This document shows positions 1-13,000 of a stretch of DNA of 64,000 nt, one piece after another. How positions within the stretch are numbered: the stretch's first letter is position 1; each line of letters begins with the position of its first letter. The notes below the pieces were generated by a model. It had not been told where the DNA came from. It saw only the letters and a program-made list of their open reading frames with translations, and did not search any database. This DNA comes from Haliotis asinina (taxonomy: Eukaryota > Mollusca > Gastropoda > Lepetellida > Haliotidae). The position numbers and the translations under genes were made by a program. The DNA lies in assembly GCF_037392515.1 (NCBI RefSeq), contig NC_090285.1:4281501-4345500 (forward strand), in the 5' to 3' direction.

Positions 1-3000
1 GGGCACCTGATTGGCCAGCAGCAGCTCACACCAGCGGAACAAGTCCCGCAGGTTGAACTCCCATGGTCCTCCACGGTGTCCCCACAAACCTTGCTTCATC
101 GTTTGGTTGTGGAGCTGGAATCAGATCACATTAAATAGATATCTGAACAATAATGTCCACAGAGAAATAAACTGAATTAGCAAGATTAAAGGCAATAATT
201 TAAATACAAAGTGACCCAGCTGACCTACAGCCTGAACATGATATTTCTGTATCATATCACTAATGGAATAAATGTGACGCACTTAAGGAAATGGCAAAAA
301 GTTCACCATCTATTCAAGTTAACAGATTATCACGACCAAGAGAGTTCAATATTCATAAAAACAGGCTTATAATTCTGAGGCTTGCCAATATATTTGAGAC
401 ATGAAAGTGAGTCTCCGTTTGTCATTCCAAATCACTCTTCCAACTTTCAGCATGTTAACATTAATAACTAGCGTGAAACATTACAGCTAACCAGTCCTTG
501 TAACCAGTAACTACTGATGTCATTTCATTGTGAAGTCATTGTGAAGCCGAATTTCATTTGACTGGATTGTGGTAATTCCAGTCATAAAGTTGATCAAATG
601 AACCATTTCAGTATCTAATTATTGGGCACTACTAAGCAGGCATCGAAGTCATCCCCAGGGAATATTCAAACTTAGTATCATAAAGAAATGCATTTAGTGT
701 TGGCACATTCGTTTAACAACATTTGTTGGCAAACCTTTAGAACCCAGCACCACAAAATTCATAAAAGCTTGTGACACAATTTGTGGGTGAGGTGGGGAGA
801 GAGGTAAATCAGCAGCACCAACATCATGCTTCAACTTACATCCATGTTGAAGTCTACCATGGCTGCCAACATCTCCTCCTGTATGACGGGGAACATGGAT
901 GTAGCAATAAACAACAGATCTCCTCTAGACAGTGGCTGTATGTACACCTGTAACATACACCGCACAACCAGATATATACCTGTAACATACACCACACAAC
1001 CAGACATACACCTGTAACATACACCACACAACCAGATATATACCTGTAACATACACCGCACAACCAGATATATACCTGTTACATACACCATACAACCAGA
1101 CATATACCTGTAACATACACCGCACAACCAGATATATACCTGTTACATACACCACACAACCAGACATATACCTGTAACATACACCGCACAACCAGATATA
1201 TACCTGTAACATACACCGCACAACCAGGTATATACCTGTTACATACACCACACAACCAGACATATACCTGTAACATACACCGCACAACCAGATATATACC
1301 TGTTACATACACCACACAACCAGACATATACCTGTTACATACACCGCACAACCAGATATATACCTGTAACATACACCGCACAACCAGATATATACCTGTT
1401 ACATACACCACACAACCAGACATATACCTGTAACATACACCGCACAACCAGATATATACCTGTTACATACACCACACAACCAGACATATACCTGTAACAT
1501 ACACCGCACAACCAGACATATACCTGTAACATACACCGCACAACCAGGTATATACCTGTTACATACACCACACAACCAGACATATACCTGTAACATACAC
1601 CGCACAACCAGATATATACCTGTTACATACACCACACAACCAGACATATACCTGTTACATACACCGCACAACCAGATATATACCTGTAACATACACCGCA
1701 CAACCAGATATATACCTGTTACATACACCACACAACCAGACATATACCTGTTACATACACCACACAACCAGATATATACCTGTAACATACACCACACAAC
1801 CAGGCATATACCTGTTACATACACCGCACAACTAGACATATACCTGTAACATACACCACACAACCAGATCTATACCTGTTACATACACCACACAACCAGA
1901 CATATACCTGTAACATACACCACACAACCAGACATATACCTGTTACATACACCGCACAACCAGACATATACCTGCTACATACACCGCACAACCAGATATA
2001 TACCTGTAACATACACCGCACAACCAGATATATACCTGTTATATACAACACACAACCAGACATATACCTGTAACATACACCGCACAACCAGATATATACC
2101 TGTTACATACACCCCACAACCAGACATATACCTGTAACATACACCGCACAACCAGATATATACCTGTAACATACACCGCACAACCAGATATATACCTGTT
2201 ACATACACCACACAACCAGACATATACCTGTAACATACACCACACAACCAGATATATACCTGTAACATACACCACACAACCAGGCATATACCTGTTACAT
2301 ACACCGCACAACTAGACATATACCTGTAACATACACCACACAACCAGATCTATACCTGTTACATACACCACACAACCAGGCATATACCTGTTACATACAC
2401 CGCACAACTAGACATATACCTGTAACATACACCACACAACCAGATCTATACCTGTTACATACACCACACAACCAGACATATACCTGTAACATACATCGCA
2501 CAACCAGACATATACCTGTAACATACACCACACAACCAGATCTATACCTGTTACATACACCACACAACCAGACATATACCTGTAACATACACCACACAAC
2601 CAGATATATACCTGTAACATACACCACACAACCAGACATAATCTGTTACAGACAATAAAATGCAATAACCAGAATTTCCAAATCCAACTCGCCTGAAGTG
2701 CTGAGCAAGCATGAAAATAATCAGTTGTACTAACTTTGAAACATAAATCTTATATTGACTGCTCTGAAAATAAGTTTTAACTACGCAGCTCATAATGCTT
2801 TTATTTCATCTTTTCTCAGATTTTCCAAGGCATGTTGAAAATCAGACTGGGCAAATAGAATATTTACATTTACTTGCCCTTGCACCCTTGAGCGAGTAGA
2901 ATGTTTTTATGAACAAATACATAGTCTCTTATCTGTGACAGACAGCTTTATTATGGGTGGAAACAAAGACATAAACTGTCACAAGAAGTTAAAACACAGA

Positions 3001-4030
3001 CATCATCTGACTGAAAACACTCACCTGAGTGAATCTGTTGAGGAATGAGCGAGGCAGTCCCTTCCGTCCTCCACCCTGGCTGAGTGGGTTCTGACAGGCA
3101 AACAGTCGTGTCTGCTCATGTTGAATGGTGAAAGTCTTGCCGAGTTCTGGAATGAACACCTCGGCTCTATGGTCCAGACAGGCATTCAGGCCCTCCAACA
3201 CGGACTGGGAGGCCAGATTCAACTGAAACAGCCAATGGCAACCTCAAATCTTTGTTTGCCTAAAATGCCTACCGGTAAACTCGAAGTCACTTCCTTAATT
3301 CAAACAGGTAATTGTGAGATGATATCTCTTAATATGTGTACAAAAGTCACCAGCAAGAACATTTTTTAGGCACAGTGAGTGAATATCTTCACATCAGGAT
3401 CAACCAAAAATAGTCACAGACGATGTTAGGACCAGTTGTAGATAAAAGATATAAGCAAACAAACAACACTCACCTCGTCCAGCACGACCCAATTGCCGGC
3501 CTTCAGTGCCTGCAGCAGGGGGCCATCCCGCCATGCAAATCTCCCTCCTTCTGCACCCTCCACTGGCAGGTCAGCACCGAACAAGTCCGTCACATCCTGC
3601 AACATCAGTTGTCCATACTGGTCTTGGGGTATCAACAGACAGTGATCAGGAAAAAGATTACCATTTTTTAGCTTGATGTTTTGCAGAAACACTCCTGGCT
3701 GCTTATGAGGCAGATTACTGGGATGTGGAGACACGAAAACTTTGTTCTACGTAATATATGTGCTTTTCTACAATAACTGTTGCCCCACTGTCCAGGTCCT
3801 GTATGATGTCACACAGAAACTCACCGTCTGCTCAGACAGATTGATGCGTACAAGTTCCCGCCCTGCTGACCGAGCTATTGCAGTGACAAGACTCGTCTTC
3901 CCAACCCCTGGTGAGCCCTCTAGAAGCAGCGGTCGTGACAGCTGCAGTGCACGCAACACCCGCTGTGCATTCATACATGTGGTCGGTGCCTGCAGGGCAT
4001 ATTTGGTGCTGAACTTAGGGTGAAGGTCAC
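1..4030 (-). CDS. MDN1: Midasin AAA5 module, exons 33-37 (residues 1696-1945, open at window edge)
   Basis: Exon 33 has Walker A GSPGVGKT (1734-1741) followed by VRINLSEQT. Exon 34 has DLFGADLPVEG and FAWRDGPLLQALKAG, with Walker B WVVLDE|LN split by intron 34. Exon 35 has LASQSVLEGLNACLDHR, FACQNPLSQGGGRKG and the arginine finger SFLNRFTQ. Exon 36 (36 codons) starts VYIQPLSRG directly after the minisatellite of intron 35. Exon 37 contains GGPWEFNLRDLFRWCELL and is still open at base 1. The GTGCCC near base 6 is a poor donor, so I treat the exon as running off the window. Confidence 0.94.
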
Positions 4031-7000
4031 CTGACAGAAAACACAAGCATTATGGGATTACTGAACTACTGATATTACTGTTGTATAATCAAGAGACGTC
4101 TTACAATTCACGAGACTTATCTATGTATGTGCCTCAATATCAGATAGATTATAGAATAATTCAGTAAAATGTTAACAAGAAGTGATGTAAATACCTCTCG
4201 GAATGCAGAAGGGAGGTATGGAGAAGACTTCATCTGTGCTGATGACAACCATCTTCCCTGCAGCCTCTTTCTGGAGACACAGTTGCAAGTCGGCCATGTT
4301 GTAGTCATGACTCCCAAAAGAACTGACCTGCTTGACCAGATACTGAAGGCAAGTGTCTCGGGCTACATCTACGCTGAAGTCAGCCCTTTGACTCGACGTA
4401 TCTACGGTGGCAAGAAGCAACTATCAAACACCAGTGAAAATGGTCATGGAACAGCACCCAAAGTTCATATAAATTGAGTTCATAATATATGTAAAACATA
4501 AAGGACTGCAGGAAGCTAGTTATCAGGCATGAAGAGCGATTCAGTATGTTTGAGACAAGCATGTCAACTTGAAACGTCAAGCTTACCACTTCCTAGACTG
4601 TCCAGAAAAACAAGACAAGCTCCATGGATGTATGCCCTCACAGGGTCAAGGTTGTTGTCTGTGGTTTCCATGGAAACATCCCCGAAATCAGGTATAGCAC
4701 AGGTGTTGATGAAGTTGACCCAAGACAGGATGTCTCGGATACTCACTGTGCACCTGGTGGGAAGGTGCATGAAGACGTCAGATGGACATAACACATAACA
4801 CCAACAGAGAGTCATGGAGACATTATTCAACACAAACATAACCTGCAACACTCTTTACCAGTGTATGTGATGTGGACCTTTTGCACGATGCAAGGCAAAA
4901 CTGGCTAGATTTAGCAACCATGGACACACACATATCTGTGTTCTAAGGTCATTAAGTCCTCATCAGCACTCATATTTCCATTCTCTAGTTTCTACACTGA
5001 GTGGTACAGATACTGACTGGTAAAGTATAACTCCTACCAGAAAATTTGTGGGTCAACGGTCCTGTGTTCCACAGACATTGCAAGGATTTCCAGTAAGAAA
5101 TGAGCATCAAATAGTCTAAATTGAATCTGTTTAAAAAACTGGCACATCTTTTTCCATAATGTTGTACTGGAGTACTACTTCCAAAAATGTCCTTAGCAGG
5201 GGTTAAAAAATCCCATCACCTGACACCCAGGACAAGTCAGTTTTCATTTCAGGCAATCAAATAATGGTATCTTGCTTATCCATGGACTACTACTAGTACT
5301 AGATAATTTCTACTTATGGTTTTAAACTGCAAATACACATGGATTTCATTTTATATCTGCTCATAACGTAGCTATTACATTTCGCAATAACAGTAATTTA
5401 TAGCTAGCGTTTCTTTTTAAATTTATCACTCTTCGATAAATAGTCCAGTAAACATTAACATCAAACACTGTGTCATATAATCAGGGCAAGTGGAAACTTA
5501 GTCAGGACAAGTTGCTTCCTTGAAGTCACTTGCTCTGTGGCAAGTCGCTTGTAAAAAAAAATGTTGAATCCCTGCCTAAGTTTGACAATCAATAAATATT
5601 CCATATTAATTTTACACCAAACACAACACAGGGTAATCAAGGATCCAACACTGACATAATCACTGCCTGGTGACACTTGTGTACATCAGTATATCTTCAC
5701 TCATCAGCTAAATACAGTTAGTTTGAGGTTAGTCATGCCCCCTATGGGACTGGGACGTCATAACATTTTGTGAAGGACAATGTTGCCATTGCATTGCTGT
5801 GATATCTCCCAGTTGGGAATGATAGATGTCGTAAATGGTATAAAATCTTTCAACTGAGATATTTCTCTTCAAGATCATATACTGCCATCTAAGCAAACTA
5901 TATATACACTTAAACAGTGGTGCTTACTTTTTTCCAACTTCATTATTTGAGAACCACTGAATGAAATCTAATATGGCGGCTCCAAACCCAGTGGAGCCAT
6001 CCTGCTGGTTGCCCAGTACAAGGCCATCACGGATGTTGTGTTCGATGATCTCCTTAAGGTCATCCCGCTGACATGATGGTGGACACCAGATCTCAGTGAA
6101 CCTGTTCCGCAGTGCTGGAGACAGCTGGAACATGCCAGGGTCATCCAAGGTGAAGAAACAATAGATTGCCCAGTAGTGTTTGTTAGGGCACATGTATTTT
6201 GTTGTTAATTCTTTGACAGGTATTTAAAAGCTGGAAGAACATTAGGAGATGGAATTCAAAGTGGATGAACTTCACCAAATGCAACAAATGAAGTGGCCAG
6301 ATCTGTTGTTACAAGCAATAAAGGAATTGTCCACAGAAAGGTTCATGTATTCACTTGCCAAGATGATTAAAACACAAATACTTGAGATTTCTCTGAACAT
6401 CACATCCTTCAGCAAATTTCCATATATGCAATAACTGGATCTACACCAGCAGTATGTTACAGTAAAGATGAGGCATGTGGTATAATGGAACAATACACTA
6501 ACACATCATCACTGTCCATGCTTCAGTCACAGTGACACTAATTAAATCTGTATCACTGTAGTCAAAAATCACTTCCATTCAGTCATGTCAATATTGTAAT
6601 ATATTTTACTTTACTGCACTTGTGATTCGATTCAAACATTATAATCATGCTGCCAAAATCCTATGGTTGACATTTCAATGTATACTCATAGAAACAAATA
6701 AGTGAACACATGAAAGTACAAGTGTTCCTTTATATACACACCTTGTAGAGATACCTGGAAAAGAATACATGAACACTTGTACTTGTGTTCCCTTACTTGT
6801 TTTCATGAGTATATAAACAATTTTCCCTCACCTCCTTCTTGCCGAAATCCCCGCCAGGATTCATGGTTGCGAACATCTGGAATCCTGCTACAGCCTTGAC
6901 CAGCTCCACCTCGTTGCCACTCCCGTCTCCGCCACCCTTCTCTGCCAGCAGCAGCGTCTGCTCTGGTTCCAACACACTGTTGAGCCGCTCCAGCACAGAG

Positions 7001-10000
7001 TCGTCTGCCAGGGAAATCTCGTCAATGAGGAACATGCTGCCCTCCTTCATTGCCATTACCAGTGGACCATCCAACCACTCAAAAAGCTTCACCTGCTTTG
7101 GGTCATCCTGGAGTACAAACGAGATGTGTCAGACTAGCATGGGAAATGAAGATGGCAATGATAAGACTACCTTCATAAAAATGTCATTTTTATGATAAAA
7201 TTGATATTTTATACTTATCCTGACTCTTGCTTTATTGCTTAGTTCAAATCCCCTAGAAGCGAACATACAATCACTCACGTTGAGCCACCTCCTTTTTCCC
7301 ACCAAAAGTGCCCACGTATACGTGACTGTACACATGTCAAACCCCACTCTCTCCGACAATATGCTTTCACACAGGCCTACAAGGAAGCCTGAGTTGGAAT
7401 GGTTGGGAGGGCTTTATCTTAGGAGTAAGGATATGTATAAAATATCGATTTTATCATAAAACTTAACTATTTTTGCTTATCCTGACTAATGCTTTATAGC
7501 TCATCTCCCCTTACTTCCGAACAGTTAGTGGAAACTTGAATAGTTTCAAATTCCCTAGAAGCGAACATACAATCACTCACTTTCAGCCACCTCCCTTTTC
7601 CCGCCAAAAGTGTCCATGTGACTGTACACATGTCAAACCTTACTCTCTCTGACAAAATGCTTCCACACAGGTCTGCAGGCAAGCCTGAGCGGTGAGAGGA
7701 GATGGTTGGGACGGCTTCATCTCGTGAGTCAGGATAAGTATAAAATATCAATTTTATCATAAAAATTACGTATTTTTCCCTATCCTGACTCCTACTTTAT
7801 TGATCACCAAATCCAAAGGAAAAGGTGGCAGGTCAACCATCGCTGCGATTCCCTGTTAGATCATACTCAGATTCATGTTCGCTTTTATACATCCCCTGGG
7901 AATTCTCCTGTGGCCGCATACTGGATTTCCACCTTCTTATACTAGGTATGAGAAGTAATCTTTACAGATTATGTGGACACCTCATCTAGATATCTGGAAC
8001 AACCCTTATGTTAAGGTAAGGACTGTTACCAAAACTGGTGTCCCGACCCATATGTTAAGGTAAGGACTGTTACCAAAACTGGTGTCCTGACCCATATGTT
8101 AAGGTAAGGACTGTTACCAAAACTGGTGTCCCGACCCATATGTTAAATCAAGGACTTTACCAAAACTGGTGTCCTGACCCATATGTTAAGGCGAGGACTT
8201 TACCAAAACTGGTGTCCTGACCCATATGTTAAGGTAAGGACTGTTACCAAAACTGGTGTCCTGACCCATATGTTAAGGTAAGGACTGTCACCAAAACTGG
8301 TGTCCCGACCCATATGTTAAGGTAAGGACTGTCACCAAAACTGGTGTCCCGACCCATATGTTAAGGTAAGGACTGTCACCAAAACTGGTGTCCCAACCCA
8401 TATGTTAAGGTAAGGACTGTCACCAAAACTGGTGTCCTGACCCATATGTTAAGGTAAGGACTGTCACCAAAACTGGTGTCCTGACCCATATGTTAAGGTA
8501 AGGACTGTCACCAAAACTGGTGTCCTGACCCATATGTTAAGGTAAGGACTGTTACCAAAACGGGTGTCCCGACCCATATGTTAAATCAAGGACTTTACCA
8601 AAACGGGTGTCCCGACCCATATGTTAAATCAAGGACTTTACCAAAACGGGTGTCCCGACCCATATGTTAAATCAAGGACTTTACCAAAACGGGTGTCCCG
8701 ACCCATATGTTAAATCAAGGACTTTACCAAAACGGGTGTCCCGACCCATATGTTAAATCAAGGACTTTACCAAAACAGGTGTCCCGACCCATATGTTAAA
8801 TCAAGGACTTTACCAAAACGGGTGTCCCGACCCATATGTTAAATCAAGGACTTTACCAAAACTGGTGTCCTGACCCATATGTTAAGGCGAGGACTTTACC
8901 AAAACTGGTGTCCTGAACCATATGTTAAGGCGAGGACTTTACCAAAACTGAGTCTTAGTTCACTCAAAGAGTCTATGAGACAAGGTGGTATTTTCTTTGA
9001 TGACGATTTGCCATTGCGAATTGCTGCGCTACCACTAGAGGTCCAGACTGATGTATACTGGATACGTCTTTCATAGCTATATCTCATAGACAGTGGTTAG
9101 TAAAGACTGTGCCTGATCTCCAAAAACAGCCTTCCGTAACTGACGACATAAAGCAGTTCCCACAGAGGGCAAGTGTCGAGGCCACTGCTCTTACTTTAAG
9201 AGGGTTTGAAGCTCTTGAAGCCTCTAACCCAGCTGCTTTATATGCTCTTAGGGTCACTGCTCTGATCCAAAAGGAGACAATTGTCCGTAAGTCTTATACA
9301 GACGATGCGGGAAACAAAGGGATAAACAGACACTTGAACTTCCTTCTTTTCGCAGCACTTCTTTGTAAGTAGATCTTCAAAGTCCTCTGAGTCATTTGGA
9401 CCCAGGATATTCAATAGAGCTGGAACATAAAACTGACAATATGGTTGTCACAGCAATTGATCTCACCTAAGTCCTAGGTGGACTGCAGCGTGGTTACCAG
9501 CTTCAAATCTTGTACGGACGAAATCTAATGCATGGATTTGGGACATTCTGGCTGCAGCTGCTGGCAGGAGGGCAGAAATATCATTTTCTGAGAGAGCAAC
9601 TCAAAAGATGTCTCCATCAGAGGCTCATAATCATCACTGATGAGGTGCTGCAATACTACATTAACATCCCATGCAGGTGCTTGGAACTTCTGCTGTGGAG
9701 CTTAAAGGATCTCAATAAAGCAACTAATTCTAGAACCTTCACCAACTCCTGTCTTTCATATTGATGACTGGGCTGATTGCTGCTTTATTTAGAGTGTGGA
9801 TCCTTTCAAGCATCTGGTAGACCTCAAATAATATAAGTCCGCCACTGCTGGGGTGAGTTGCTGTTCTGGGCTGTAACCCCTCTACAAGTAGCATACTGGT
9901 TGAAACATCTCCACTTGTAGTCAAACAGGTTATGTGTAGATTGATGTAAAACCAATGTTACTGCTTTTTCTACCCTGGTGGAGTACCCTTTTCTCTGTAA

Positions 10001-13000
10001 ACAGGACAAAATGTGTTCCGTAAGTGTAAGTGAAACACTTCTGGGTGTGAGGATGGATGAGAAGGTTCGGCCCATCTAGGAGGTGCAACATGGGTTCGTT
10101 GTGTTTCTCTCTGAGGTCTGGAAACCAGGATCTCACCGGCCAGTAAGGCGCGACCAAAAGCAGTTGCAGGATATTTTGTCTAGTCGATCTTGCGTAGTAC
10201 TGCTGGTACTACTACTACTACAGGATCATTGGAGGAAACACATAAGCGTTCAGACCCTCCCAAGATACAACTAAAGCGTCGACAGCCCATGCTAGAGGAT
10301 TGGGCACTGACACAGGAGTGCAAAACCTGCCAACGTAGAAGCCAAACGATCTGAGATATTCCTTGATCTTCACGCTGTGTGACAAGGGCAGACAGGACCA
10401 TCTGCTCTTCTTCAGTCTTGGGATTCTCAAAGACGCTTAAAAGTGCCTCATTTAATCACCCTGGATCTCACTAAGATGAAGAAAACTCTTTGAGTTGTTG
10501 TATTAAGCTGGGCTAACCTCTTATCCTCGACTCGGTAGCTTCAATACTTCAGGCCATGTAGAAACCTCCATCTCCCTCTGGTGCCATCAAAAAATGTTCT
10601 AAGTTGTAATGTCTAAATCTTCTTGAGTTCAACACAGGACCCTCAGTCTTCAGAGCTTTACCAAAAGCTGCTTTCAACTTTGGCAGCAACATTGGAGATG
10701 GACTTCATCGGCAGGATGGTGATAGACTCAAAGTTGTCACCCTTCATGAAGCATGTCTCCGCCAGATTTGATGTCTTCATCAGGGATGACATCAGGAGGC
10801 TGTCAGACACCCAAGATAAGACTTCAGCATCTGGGTAGACATATGCATCATCTTCAATGTCTTGGTCTTCTACAAATATCGACCCAAGATGCGTATCTTC
10901 AACGTTGGTTGCTGATAATGCAGTACAAGACCACTCATTAATAACCCGCTGACTAATGCGAGAAAATTCACTATCTTCAACTTTGACGTCTGCTTCTGTT
11001 GGATATTGAATTCCTTTTCTACCGCCTCTTACACCATATGGGTGATCATGTCTACAAAGTCTTCGGCATAGTAATCTTCAATTTTGTTACGAGACTGCTT
11101 CTCCATGACAACTATCACACTCTCATCTTCAGATCTTGGTGATGGCATAGCATTTTGAAACGCTAAAAGGTTCTCCACAAACATCTGCTTCTGATCATCA
11201 ATGATGACCCTGGTATACTGTCCCTCAACTGGAGCAATTATCCCGATGAAGACTGCTGCGATGACATCAGTGACAACAGGACTCAACAAATGTGTAGATT
11301 TCACTGACTGCGACAATCTATGAAGACCTAGAAGAAAACAACTTTTCGGATGATGAAGTCAACCTGGTCTTTGAATATTTTGCTGGAGTTTTGACTGGAG
11401 AGGATTTCCTCTTACGTGAGGCATGGACTGTTACCTATGCCTCCACTTGAGATGGCGACGACTTCGATGGAGATGACATTAGACCCCGAACTACAATAAT
11501 CACAATGGAACCGCAACAACTCACAAGGCTGACGATTGTCTCAACACCTAGACTTGCTGAACCTGACAACAGGTTGTCTAAATTTAGTTTCAAATTTCAC
11601 AAGTCACTTGTGAAAACCGTTTACAAGTCAGACATCACATGTTATGAATAAATAAGACAGATGAACAAAGAGAACAAACACATGCATATAATGATAATAG
11701 TATAAATACAACAACATCAATGATGATCAAACCACAGTACAGCAATTAAAGAACCCCAGGGTGTAAGTCAAGTCTTGTATGTGAAGTCGGCATTGTTTAC
11801 AATACACAGTCACCTGAAACAAGGTGAAAATATGTATATGAACTGACAGAATTTGTATGACATTTGCTCCAATTATGGTGACTAATACATTAATAAAGGC
11901 AATCACAGCAGAATTTGGGCTAATTATCTGAAAATATACTAAAGACAAACTGCAAAGGGACCAAAGAAACACCACCCACCTTTTGCTCAGGCGATTAAGG
12001 AGACAGTGAGGTTTGACATGCGTGCACTCAAGTAGGCACTTCTGGTGGGGAAAAGGGAGGTGGTTCAAGGTGAGCAATTGTATGTTCACTTCCAGGGAAT
12101 TTGAAGAGATAAGCAACAAAGCATGAGTCAGGATAAGGAAAAATTTGCAATGACAGCAAAATGCCTTTTGCCTCTATGCTGCACAGATGTCAGCTACAAA
12201 TCAGGTCACCTCTACCTGAAACACATGTCTATCAGAAAAGACACAAATATGGCATCTATGGCAGACTGACTGACTGCACAATGTAGTGGGGGACACCAGG
12301 AATGGACTTCACAGAGCAGCTCAAACAAAGTTTCTTAGTAACTGTGAAAATATTATCTGTCTGTTTGTCAGAGTCTATGTTTAGAAGTTACATATAATTC
12401 CTTCTGTCCTCTTGTGTGGAAATAATTACGTACCTGTTCTTCGTGAGAACGAACAGGCCTCAGTCCCCCGAGGAAGTCAGCACTCTCTGTATGGAGATGG
12501 CAGTTGATGCTGTACAGGTGGCGCCCTCTCATGGCTGCATACAACTGGCAAACTGTTGTCTTGCCACAACTGGGGGAGGGATGTGTACAAAATATTTAAC
12601 AAGAAATTTCAACACAGTCAAGATATCCACCATGAAAACAAGTAAGCACGAAGAACATATTAGCTGATACATTTGTTCATGCCACTGTAACCTGACTGAA
12701 CAAGCCGTCTCATACAAAGGTTTCGTGAAACATGATTCCATGGCATTTGAGAGGCTAGACAAGGTATTGTTTTGTGACTTTGTTCATCTGAATTTCAGAA
12801 CATTAAAGTCATGACCTCTAATGGAGAAACTGTTTCTGATTAGCTGAAAGCACAAATGCCAGGAATTTTGGTGCTTGCTTGTGCTGACTGATGTCACAGA
12901 TCTTGTCCTGTTGTCATCTGTGTCTGTGTGTAATGAGGAAATAAGCAAGATTTCTAAAATGTCCACACTGGTGTTTATGCTTGTACTACCACAACAAGAC

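Noticed and set aside
831..2665. Many overlapping minus-strand open frames of 80-154 codons (CGVCYRYMSG-type repeats)
   Set aside because: They are translations of the stop-poor 32-bp minisatellite. The midasin reading frame and splice sites explain the region.
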